A stretch of DNA of 22,849 bases, taken from positions 1 to 22,849 of the forward strand of contig CALCDN010000226.1 of the NCBI GenBank assembly GCA_937900755.1, given 5' to 3'. The notes beneath the pieces were generated by a model. It was not told the origin of the DNA, made no database searches, and saw nothing but the letters and a program-made list of their open reading frames with translations. This DNA comes from an uncultured Acetobacter sp. Its GTDB lineage: Bacteria > Pseudomonadota > Alphaproteobacteria > Acetobacterales > Acetobacteraceae. A program made the position numbers and the translations under genes. The number at the start of each line of letters is the position of its first letter. Position 1 is the first letter of the stretch. Below are positions 1-7,471 of the stretch, in pieces.

Positions 1-49
1 ACGAGATCGCTCAGTGTCTCGTGGGCTCGGAGATGTGTATAAGAGACAG
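1..49. other. Illumina Nextera i7 adapter (non-genomic, untrimmed)
   Basis: Bases 1-7 match the end of the P7 flow-cell oligo (ACGAGAT). Bases 8-15 (CGCTCAGT) sit where the 8-base i7 index belongs. Bases 16-49 match the 34-base Nextera read-2 transposase adapter, of which 31-49 (AGATGTGTATAAGAGACAG) are the 19-bp Tn5 mosaic end. The match is continuous, so this is library adapter left on a contig end, not a natural Tn5 copy. Genomic sequence begins at base 50. Confidence 0.97.
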
Positions 50-808
50 GGCGGCTTTTTCGTACCGGGCCTGTGCGTTGTCATACCGTCTGGCCTCGTG
101 CGCCTCGTTGCCAAAATATTTCACGGTTTCGTAATTCAGCAGGCTGTCCAGCGCGCGGCCTGCGGCTTCGCTATTGGTATCGTTCATGCGGCGGCGGATA
201 CCCAGCCGCCATGAGGTAAACCGGACCGTGAAAATAATATAGGTCGCGATCATGAGCGCGATCATGGCGACATAGGACCAGTTGAACAGCCGCCAGATCA
301 CGCCCATGACCAGCACCGCCTGCAAAATGGTGGGCGAGAGGGACATGAGCATCCGCAGCAATGTCTCCACCGCCTCCGTGCCCCGCTCTATGGCCCGCGT
401 AACCCCGCCTGTATGCCTGTCCAGGTGGAAGCGCAGGGAAAGCCTGTGCATATGCACGAAGCTGCGATAGGCCGCCTGCCGCGCCACCATGAAGCGCACG
501 GGGGCAAACAGGGAATCCCGCAGGTTGGTCAGCGCGCCAGACACAAGGCGCACCAGCCCGTACCCTATAATCAGCAACGCGGGAGCCATGCCCAGGGTTT
601 TGGGGTGCACAAACCTGTCCACCACCTGGCTATACACAAGGGGCACGGCCAGCGTGGCCAGTTCCCCCGCGACAAGCACCACCAGCACCAGCGCCACACG
701 CCAGCGCAACGCCCTGTTTTCGTGCGGCCACAGGTAAGGCAGCAAATGGGTAAAGGAATAAGAAACCGGCCGGTGAAGTGGGCCAGACACTGCTCTACGG
801 GGGGACAT
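50..808 (-). CDS. Atm1-type ABC exporter, N-terminal part only (cut at contig end)
   Basis: This is the first 253 residues of a half-size ABC transporter (membrane domain followed by ATPase); only the membrane domain lies in the window. Hydrophobic helices lie near residues 37-60, 73-92 and 155-195. The motif NYETVKYFGNEAHEARRYD near residues 226-244 is characteristic of the Atm1/ABCB7 group, which in mitochondria and alphaproteobacteria exports glutathione-linked sulfur or metal-thiol compounds. The rest of the membrane domain and the whole nucleotide-binding domain (Walker A, signature, Walker B) are missing because genomic sequence stops at base 50. The open frame continues 12 more codons into adapter DNA; those residues (LSLIHISEPTRH) are artefactual. 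The start at 808 is the most upstream ATG, with a weak ribosome site. The gene is divergent from the Nudix gene. The general ABC family is certain; the Atm1 assignment rests on the motif. Confidence 0.88.
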
Positions 809-824
809 GCCACCGGATGTGGCA
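808..824. promoter_or_regulatory. Inverted repeat at the ABC exporter start codon
   Basis: TGCCAC (808-813) and GTGGCA (819-824) form a perfect 6-bp inverted repeat with a 5-base loop. In the leftward transcript the hairpin ends on the A of the proposed ATG (808-806). It could be an operator in the divergent control region or a leader hairpin that occludes the ribosome site. It may also be chance. Confidence 0.3.
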
Positions 825-855
825 CGTCAGGCGGTTTTTGCAACCCCCTGCCACC

Positions 856-883
856 TTGCCATGCCCGTTTTATGCCCTGATAA
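856..883 (+). promoter_or_regulatory. Possible sigma70-like promoter for the Nudix gene
   Basis: TTGCCA (856-861) and TGATAA (878-883) are separated by 16 bases and lie about 45 bases upstream of the ATG at 928, in the 119-bp gap between two divergent genes. Both boxes are imperfect. The call rests on spacing and position only. Confidence 0.3.
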
Positions 884-927
884 CGGTATTCGTGTTTTGG
901 CGCAGCAAGAACAGGACCTTTGCCCTT

Positions 928-1800
928 ATGCCTTCCAATGCAAGCCCGTTTCTTTGGCATCTGACAGACTGCAACACGGCCATTCTTCCGGGAGAGCGCG
1001 CCCCCCTTGCCCTTGGTGGCACCCCCTCCGGCTGGCTCGCACCCGAGTTGTTCGCCCGCATGGAGGCCGCAGGTTTTGGCACGCAGGACACGGGCTTTAA
1101 CATACCCCACCCGGCAGGGCTTGAAGCACTGGGGGAGAGCCTGGCCAGGGAAGGATTTTACAAATCCCACCACGAGCTCTTTGATGTCTGCCCCGATATG
1201 GACCAGCCGGTTGTGGGCCGCATTGACCGCGGAGCACTGCCCCTGTTCGGGTTTGTGGCAACAGGCGTGCACATGAACGGGCTGGTACGCAAGGCGGACG
1301 GGCTGCACCTGTGGACGGGCATGCGGGCGGCCAACAAGCGGCTGGACCCTTCCAAACTCGACCATCTGGTGGCCGGTGGCATGCCCGCAGGCCATACCCC
1401 ACGCGAAGCTCTGGTGAAGGAGGCAGCGGAAGAGGCCAGCATACCAGCCGCCCTGGCGGAGCAGGCCGTGCAGACCGGGCGGCTCGTCTATGCCCTGAAC
1501 CGGCCCGAAGGGCTGCGCCGCGATATTTTATACTGCTACGACCTGTACCTGCCCGAAAGTTTTGAACCCAGAGCCGCCGATGGCGAGGTTGAAAGCTTTA
1601 CCCTGCTCCCGCTCAGCGAAGCCTACCGCATTGTGCGCGATACGGACACATTCAAGTTCAACGTCAACCTGGTGCTGATCGACCTGTTCCTGCGCACAGG
1701 GCTGATCGACCCCACCAGCACACAGGGCATGGCCCTGCGCACCGGGCTGGACCGGGGGCTCTCCCCCGCCAGCCCCGGACGGAGTGTGGTATCAGGCTGA
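928..1800 (+). CDS. DUF4743-type Nudix hydrolase (Tnr3-like)
   Basis: The predicted protein has 290 residues. An N-terminal DUF4743-like region (about 1-130, with YKSHHELFDVCPDMDQPVVGRI-like character) is followed by a Nudix fold. The box reads GGMPAGHTPREALVKEAAEEAS, with the catalytic KEAAEE in place of REUxEE; the first canonical Glu position is His or Thr, and the final Gly is Ser. This relaxed box is usual in the family that includes yeast YJR142W and the Nudix half of S. pombe Tnr3, enzymes reported to dephosphorylate damaged (oxo-/oxy-) thiamin diphosphates. That function is inferred here from family membership. Start 928 was chosen over the longer frame from 778 because the family's sequence begins there and an AGGA-like site precedes it; the extension overlaps the divergent ABC gene. 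The 3' end overlaps glnD by 9 bp, convergently. Confidence 0.85.
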   Translation: MPSNASPFLWHLTDCNTAILPGERAPLALGGTPSGWLAPELFARMEAAGFGTQDTGFNIPHPAGLEALGESLAREGFYKSHHELFDVCPDMDQPVVGRIDRGALPLFGFVATGVHMNGLVRKADGLHLWTGMRAANKRLDPSKLDHLVAGGMPAGHTPREALVKEAAEEASIPAALAEQAVQTGRLVYALNRPEGLRRDILYCYDLYLPESFEPRAADGEVESFTLLPLSEAYRIVRDTDTFKFNVNLVLIDLFLRTGLIDPTSTQGMALRTGLDRGLSPASPGRSVVSG

Positions 1801-4737
1801 ATAGCGGGCGTTGGCGCAGGCGGACGCCTCGGCTTCGGCCTCCTTCAGCCCGGCCAGCAGGCGCTCACGGATTTCCTCCAGCCGCTTCTTGTCCGTAATT
1901 TTGAGGCCGAACAGGTCCTTGACGTAGAACACGTCCACTGCCCGCACGCCGTAGGTTGTAATGTGGGCCGAGGCGATCTGGAGGTTCTCGCGGCTCATGG
2001 CGGCGGTCACGTCATGCAGCAGGCCGGGGCGGTCACGACCATTGATCTCGATCACCGTGTAGGTATTGGACACCCCATTATCCACCACCACACGTGGGGG
2101 CACATGAATGGCGCGCATGCGCAGCGGCATGTGGCCAAAGCCCGCACGGGCAATTTCCGCCCCGATATCGAGCTGCCCGCTCAACCCCTGCTCAATCAGC
2201 GATGTCAGGCGTGCCAGGCGGTGTGTCTCCTCATACGCCTGCCCTGACGTATCCTGAATCCAGAAGGTATCGAGCGCCATGCCGTGGGTCATGGTGTGGA
2301 TGCGCGCATCCACAATGGAGGCCCCCGCCAGCGCCAGAGCCCCCGCGATCTTGGAAAACAGGCCCGGCACGTCCACCGTATAAACCGTTACCTCGGTCAC
2401 ACCCCGCGCGGGCAGGGGCAGAACCTCCACCGTAAGGGGGGCGCCACGCGCATCGGCATCGCGGATCAGGCGGGCGTGGCGGCTGTGTGTTTCGTAATCG
2501 AACGACAGCCAGTACCCTGCGTAACCCAGCCCCAGAAAATGCTCGATATCGCGCTGGGGCACCCCTTCCTCGCCCAGAATTTCCGCTGTTACGTCCTTGG
2601 CGTGGCGCACGCGCACGTCGCGCTCCGTGGTGGACAGGCCACCGGCCAGCACTTCCGCCACGCGCAGGTACAGCTCGCGCAGGAGCGTTGCCTTCCACGC
2701 GTTCCACACCCGTGAGCTTACCGCACGCATGTCCACAATGGTCAGCAGCAGCAAAAGGCGCAGCCGCTCGGGCGACTGCACAATATCGGCCACGTCCAGG
2801 ATGGTCTTTGGGTCATCGATATCGCGCTGGAAAGCGGTGTGGCTGAGCAGGAGATGGTGCAGCACCAGCCACGAAACCGTTTCCGTCTCCTCGCCCGACA
2901 TGCCAAGGCGGGGGCAGAGGTCCGCGGCAATTTCCGCCCCTATTTCGGAATGGTCGCCACCACGGCCCTTGGCCACGTCATGCAAGAGCACAGCCATGTA
3001 GAGCGCCCGGCGCGAGTGCAGGCCCTTGATAAGCTCATACGCGATGGGAATTTCATCCGCCATGCGCCCCACCGCCACTTCGTCCAGAATACGAATGGCC
3101 TCCACCGTATGCTCATCCACGGTGAACACGTGGTACGTGTCAAACTGCATCTGCCCGACAATGCGCGCCCAGTCGGGAATAAGGCGGCCAAAAATACCTG
3201 TCTCGTTCAGGATATGCAGCCAGTAGGAATGACCCGATGGCGGGTGGGAGCCATAGGCGGCGGAATAGACGGGGGTATTCTCTTCGGGGCTGGGTGCGGG
3301 CAGCGCCACGCCACGCCTGCGTGGACGCTCCTCCTCCATGGTATCCCCGCACAGCAGGTCGAGGAAAATGCGGGAGGCCTCGGGGTTGTCACGCAAGGTT
3401 ATGGCCCGGCGCTCCCACCGGATCAGCTGATGGCGCGCAAGCGGATGCAGGGGCCGGCGGCGCACACGGGCCCAGTCCAGGATCTGCATCATTTTTATGG
3501 GGTCCTGGTCAAAGGACACGCCCCGGTCTGGCAATATCTGCCCATCCAGCAGGGTAAAGCCTGCCTCACGCATGGCTTCGTCGGGCTTGGCGGCGTTGGC
3601 CACAGGCCCCTGTGCCTGCCGCAACACGGCAGGTTCAAGCACATGGGTCAGGCGCATGACTTCCCGCGCGGTCAGGAAGTAGTGGCGCATAAACCGCTCC
3701 ACCCCGTTCTGGCGGCCGTGGCGGGTGTAGCCCATGCGCGCGCCGATAACGGGCTGCATGTCAAACGTCAGCCGTTCCTCCGCCCGCCCGGCCACATAAT
3801 GCAGGTGCAGGCGCACGGTCCACAAAAAATCCCATGAGCGGCGCGCACGCGCGGCTTCCTGCTCCGTCAGCAGGCCCATCCATATGAATTCGGGGGCCAG
3901 CAGGTCGCTCACATGGCGGGTGCCAAACGTGTTGCGGCACATCCAGTACAGGGTTTGCAGGTCCCGCAGGCCACCACGCCCTTCCTTGATGTTGGGCTCG
4001 ACAAGGTAGGGGCTGCCGCCAAACTTGCGGTGCCGCTCCAGCCGCTCGCGCCGCTTGTCATGAATAAAGCCCGCGGCCCCCGCCTCCACGCAGGAGAGGA
4101 TGTAGCGGGCCTCGAACATGGCGAACAGGGCCGTATCCCCTTCCAGCAGGCGCGCGTCCAGCAAGGCGGTGCGGACTGTTGTGTCCTTGGACGCCTCGGC
4201 AATACATTCATCAATCGTGCGGGTGGCGTGGCCAACCTTGACCCCCAGGTCCCATAAAAAATACAGGACGTATTCAACCACGGGGTGCGCGCGCTCACCC
4301 GCGCCCTGCGCAATAAGGAACAGCAGGTCAATATCGCTGAACGGAGCCAGAAGCCCGCGTCCGTACCCCCCCGTTGCGGCAACGGCAAAGCCGGAGCGCC
4401 CCGCCATGACCAGCGGCTCATCCGGGGTGGTCGCCCGCACGGCCAGGTCCACAATGGCGCGCAGCATAACATCGGCAAAGCCCGCAAGGGTCTTGGCGGC
4501 CGCCGCGCCCTTGAGCTCATACCGTTCAAACCTCTTGCGAACATCCGCCTGGTACCGCCCCAGATGCCGCCGGAAAATGGCCACGGCCTCATCACGCGGG
4601 GGAATGGCCGCATCATCGGGGGTGGCGTCCCTTAGTTCCCGCGTCAGGCACGCGGCAAGGGATTCCGGCGTCAGGGTCGCCAGAATGGACATGTCGGTCT
4701 GCTGCCCGGCGGCAGCCTGTGCGGAAGAGGTGGGCAT
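1792..4737 (-). CDS. glnD: [Protein-PII] uridylyltransferase / uridylyl-removing enzyme
   Basis: This bifunctional cytoplasmic nitrogen sensor adds UMP to PII proteins (GlnB/GlnK) when glutamine is low and removes it when glutamine is high. It has 981 residues. The nucleotidyltransferase motif GGYGRGLLAPFSDIDLLFL (about 123-141) carries the catalytic pair D135 and D137. An HD domain (LLHDVAKGRGGDHSEIG, about 583-600) performs deuridylylation. Two C-terminal ACT domains (about 780-860 and 890-970, each with a V/RPGL core) bind glutamine. It is longer than E. coli GlnD (about 890); a Pro/Ser-rich insert near residues 462-507, before the HD domain, accounts for part of this. The start at 4737 has AGGAG about 16 bases upstream; ATG at 4692 is an alternative with no clear site. 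It lies 46 bp downstream of mutS on the same strand, an arrangement familiar in alphaproteobacteria, and its end overlaps the Nudix gene. Confidence 0.97.
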   Translation of the reverse strand: MPTSSAQAAAGQQTDMSILATLTPESLAACLTRELRDATPDDAAIPPRDEAVAIFRRHLGRYQADVRKRFERYELKGAAAAKTLAGFADVMLRAIVDLAVRATTPDEPLVMAGRSGFAVAATGGYGRGLLAPFSDIDLLFLIAQGAGERAHPVVEYVLYFLWDLGVKVGHATRTIDECIAEASKDTTVRTALLDARLLEGDTALFAMFEARYILSCVEAGAAGFIHDKRRERLERHRKFGGSPYLVEPNIKEGRGGLRDLQTLYWMCRNTFGTRHVSDLLAPEFIWMGLLTEQEAARARRSWDFLWTVRLHLHYVAGRAEERLTFDMQPVIGARMGYTRHGRQNGVERFMRHYFLTAREVMRLTHVLEPAVLRQAQGPVANAAKPDEAMREAGFTLLDGQILPDRGVSFDQDPIKMMQILDWARVRRRPLHPLARHQLIRWERRAITLRDNPEASRIFLDLLCGDTMEEERPRRRGVALPAPSPEENTPVYSAAYGSHPPSGHSYWLHILNETGIFGRLIPDWARIVGQMQFDTYHVFTVDEHTVEAIRILDEVAVGRMADEIPIAYELIKGLHSRRALYMAVLLHDVAKGRGGDHSEIGAEIAADLCPRLGMSGEETETVSWLVLHHLLLSHTAFQRDIDDPKTILDVADIVQSPERLRLLLLLTIVDMRAVSSRVWNAWKATLLRELYLRVAEVLAGGLSTTERDVRVRHAKDVTAEILGEEGVPQRDIEHFLGLGYAGYWLSFDYETHSRHARLIRDADARGAPLTVEVLPLPARGVTEVTVYTVDVPGLFSKIAGALALAGASIVDARIHTMTHGMALDTFWIQDTSGQAYEETHRLARLTSLIEQGLSGQLDIGAEIARAGFGHMPLRMRAIHVPPRVVVDNGVSNTYTVIEINGRDRPGLLHDVTAAMSRENLQIASAHITTYGVRAVDVFYVKDLFGLKITDKKRLEEIRERLLAGLKEAEAEASACANARYSA

Positions 4738-4783
4738 AGGGTTACGGGTTCAGCTCCTGAGAACGATCGGGGTTGGACGGGAT

Positions 4784-7456
4784 TCAGCCGTTGGCGGGCG
4801 GGCCTGTATCCTGCCCGGCCTGCCTGCGCAGATCGTACAGAATATCCAGCGCGGCCCTTGGGGTCAGACTGTCCGGGTCAATCTCCATCAATCGTTTCTT
4901 TAACGTATTTTCGTATGGTGGGGGTAATGTCTTCTGTGTGTCAAAAAGCGGTAACGGTTCGGGTATGGTATTTTCAGCACGTTCAAGCTCACGCAGCAGC
5001 CGCCCCGCCCGTTCCACCACGCCCACGGGTACGCCAGCCAGCCGCGCCACATGCACACCCCAGCTTTTTTTTGCTGATCCTGCAAGCACTTCGTGCAAAA
5101 AAACGATCTGCCCACGCCATTCCCGCACGGCCATTGTGTGCAGGCACAGACGTGGCAGCGTATCAACAAGGCGCGAGAGTTCGTGGAAGTGGGTTGCAAA
5201 AATTGCACGACAGCGCACCGTTGAATGCAGGGCCTCCAGCACCGACCATGCAATGGCCAGCCCGTCCAGCGTGGCCGTGCCGCGCCCGATTTCGTCCACC
5301 ACCACCAGCGAGCGTGGCCCCGCCTGATTGAGAATGGCGGCGGTTTCGGTCATTTCCACCATAAACGTGGAACGCCCGCGCGCCAGATCGTCCGACGCCC
5401 CCACGCGGGAGAACAACTGGTCCACAACGCCAATGCGCGCGCAATCCGCCGCCACGGGAAAGCCGCCCTGCGCTAAAATGACGGCAAGGGCCGTCTGCCG
5501 CAAAAAGGTGGATTTGCCTGCCATGTTCGGCCCTGTCAGCAGCATGACGCGCTGCTGGGGTGCAAGCACGCAGCCATTGGGCGTAAAGCGCGCGCCCGGC
5601 GGCAGGGCCGCCTCCACCACGGGGTGGCGGCAGCCTTGCAGGTCAAACGTCGTATCCTCGCTGACTTCGGGCCTGCACCACGTGCCCCCTGTGGCAAGGG
5701 CCGCGCAGGACTGCAACACGTCCAGCACCGCCAGTGCCTGCGCAAGTTCGGGCAGGTCGCGCTCGGCCAGCACCGTGGCGGTCAGGTCCGCAAAAACCAC
5801 TTTTTCGCGCTGGGCGGCTTTTTCCGCCGCCTCGGTAATGCGCACGTTCAGGCTGGCCAGTTCCTCCGTGGCAAACCGCGCGGTGCTGGCCGTGCCCTGG
5901 CGCAGAACAAGGGCCGGGTTGTCCTTGAGCCGCGCACTGGCCCCCACGGGCACTTCCATGACATAGCCAAGCTGCGCGTGGTGGCGGATCTTGAGGTTGG
6001 AAACCCCGAACCGGGTTGCATACTCAGCCTGCAAGGCGGCAATCAGGCGGCGCGAATCATCTCGCAGCGCCCTGTGTTCATCCAGTTGCGCGTCATACCC
6101 TGTGGCAATCACACCGCCATCATCCAGCCGGGCGGGCAGGTCTTCCGCCAAGGCCTTCTGCAATTCGGCCTCCAGCGCACGGGCGAGCCCAAGCCATGCC
6201 ATGGCCTTGGCCAAAGCGCCGGGCAGAGCACCCCCCTGTGGCTCCTGCCCCGCTTTTGGCCCCGCCAGAATACGCGCGGCCTCACGCGCGGCTCCCAGCC
6301 CATCACGGATGCCAGCCATATCGCGCGGTAGCCCCCGCCCGAGCGAGAGCCGCCCCAGCGCGCGGGCAATATCGGGCGCTTTTTTCAACGCTTCACGCAG
6401 GGCCGCGCAACGCTGGGCATGGTCCTTGAGCCACCACCACCCCCCCTGCCGGGCGGCAATGGCCTCCACCTGGGTAAGGGGAGACGCCAGCCATTCGGCC
6501 AGCATGCGCGCGCCCGCAGCGCTGACCGTGCGGTTGATGGCGGTAAAGAGGGTATGCTCAACCCCACCGTCACGCGCGCGCAGGATATCCAGGCTGGCGC
6601 GGGTGGCGGGGTCTATTCCCAGCACGCCACTCTGGCTTTGCGGAACGGGGCGCGCCAGCCGGGGCAGCCTGCCCGCCTGCGAGCGGCGCACATAGTCCAC
6701 CGCCATGGCCGCGGCGATGCTCTCCTCATCCGAGAACGTGCCAAAGGCCTCAATGCTCGCCACGTCAAAGGCCGCGGCAAGGCGCTGCCGCGCACTGCCG
6801 GGGGCGGGCAACGTGGCCTCGGGGGCGCGGCGGGCCTCGTAATCCCCCAGTTCCACAGCGGCAGTGGCCAGAATTTCCGCCGGATCCAGGCGCCCCAGCA
6901 GGGCAGGCAGGGCGGCTGGGGGCAGGCAGGCGGTCTCGAACAGGCCGGTGGATACATCAATCCACGCGGCTCCAAGCTGGTCCCTGCCCTGCGGCGCATC
7001 CTTGCGGCGTTTGCCCCTGCCCTCCCCTTCGGCGCAGACCAGAGCGAGCAGCAGGTTGGAGCGTCCGGGCTCAAGCAGTTCGTCCTCGGTCAATGTTCCC
7101 GGCGTGACCACACGCACAATGCCGCGTGCCAGCGGCCCCTTGCTGGCGGGGCGGCCCTTGTGTGGCACCTCGGTCTGTTCGGCCACGGCAACCCGGAACC
7201 CCCGGCGGATCAGGCGTTGCAGATAGGCTGGAGCCGCGGCAACTGGCACGCCGCACATGGCTATGGGTTCGCCCCCATGGTTACCACGGGCGGTCAGGGC
7301 AATATCCAGCGCGGCGGCGGCGGCCGTGGCGTCATCAAAGAACAGTTCGTAAAAATCACCCATTCGGAAAAACAGAAGGGCTTCGGGATTTTCCGCCTTG
7401 AGCGTGAACCATTGCGCCATGGCTGGCGTGGCGCCATCGGGAGAGATACGTGTCAT
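4784..7456 (-). CDS. mutS: DNA mismatch repair protein MutS
   Basis: MutS dimers recognise mispairs and small loops after replication and recruit MutL. The protein is 890 residues, slightly above the usual 850-880. The mismatch-binding Phe-x-Glu motif is present as F35-Y36-E37 in RMGDFYELFFDDA. The C-terminal ATPase has Walker A GPNMAGKSTF (near 640), the segment STFMVEMTETAAIL, Walker B LVVVDEIGRGT (near 715) and the His-switch segment ATHFHELSRL. All domains and key residues look intact, so the strain should be repair-proficient at this step. It starts 15 bp after the TPR/GT9 gene stop and is followed after 46 bp by glnD, so the three genes are probably co-transcribed. The ATG at 7456 gives the standard N-terminus. 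Confidence 0.98.
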   Translation of the reverse strand: MTRISPDGATPAMAQWFTLKAENPEALLFFRMGDFYELFFDDATAAAAALDIALTARGNHGGEPIAMCGVPVAAAPAYLQRLIRRGFRVAVAEQTEVPHKGRPASKGPLARGIVRVVTPGTLTEDELLEPGRSNLLLALVCAEGEGRGKRRKDAPQGRDQLGAAWIDVSTGLFETACLPPAALPALLGRLDPAEILATAAVELGDYEARRAPEATLPAPGSARQRLAAAFDVASIEAFGTFSDEESIAAAMAVDYVRRSQAGRLPRLARPVPQSQSGVLGIDPATRASLDILRARDGGVEHTLFTAINRTVSAAGARMLAEWLASPLTQVEAIAARQGGWWWLKDHAQRCAALREALKKAPDIARALGRLSLGRGLPRDMAGIRDGLGAAREAARILAGPKAGQEPQGGALPGALAKAMAWLGLARALEAELQKALAEDLPARLDDGGVIATGYDAQLDEHRALRDDSRRLIAALQAEYATRFGVSNLKIRHHAQLGYVMEVPVGASARLKDNPALVLRQGTASTARFATEELASLNVRITEAAEKAAQREKVVFADLTATVLAERDLPELAQALAVLDVLQSCAALATGGTWCRPEVSEDTTFDLQGCRHPVVEAALPPGARFTPNGCVLAPQQRVMLLTGPNMAGKSTFLRQTALAVILAQGGFPVAADCARIGVVDQLFSRVGASDDLARGRSTFMVEMTETAAILNQAGPRSLVVVDEIGRGTATLDGLAIAWSVLEALHSTVRCRAIFATHFHELSRLVDTLPRLCLHTMAVREWRGQIVFLHEVLAGSAKKSWGVHVARLAGVPVGVVERAGRLLRELERAENTIPEPLPLFDTQKTLPPPYENTLKKRLMEIDPDSLTPRAALDILYDLRRQAGQDTGPPANG

Positions 7457-7471
7457 GCCTGCATCATAAAG

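Noticed and set aside
31..49. Tn5 mosaic end suggesting a natural transposon boundary
   Set aside because: It is embedded in the complete Nextera adapter with index and P7 remnant and has no transposase or target duplication.
14..214. Plus-strand frame at the left edge beginning MSRGLGDVYKRQ
   Set aside because: Its start lies in the sequencing adapter and the remainder is antisense to the ABC exporter.
2839..3837. Long plus-strand open frame of 332 codons
   Set aside because: It is antisense to glnD, whose domains are complete here; the frame is open because of high GC content and has no recognisable motif.
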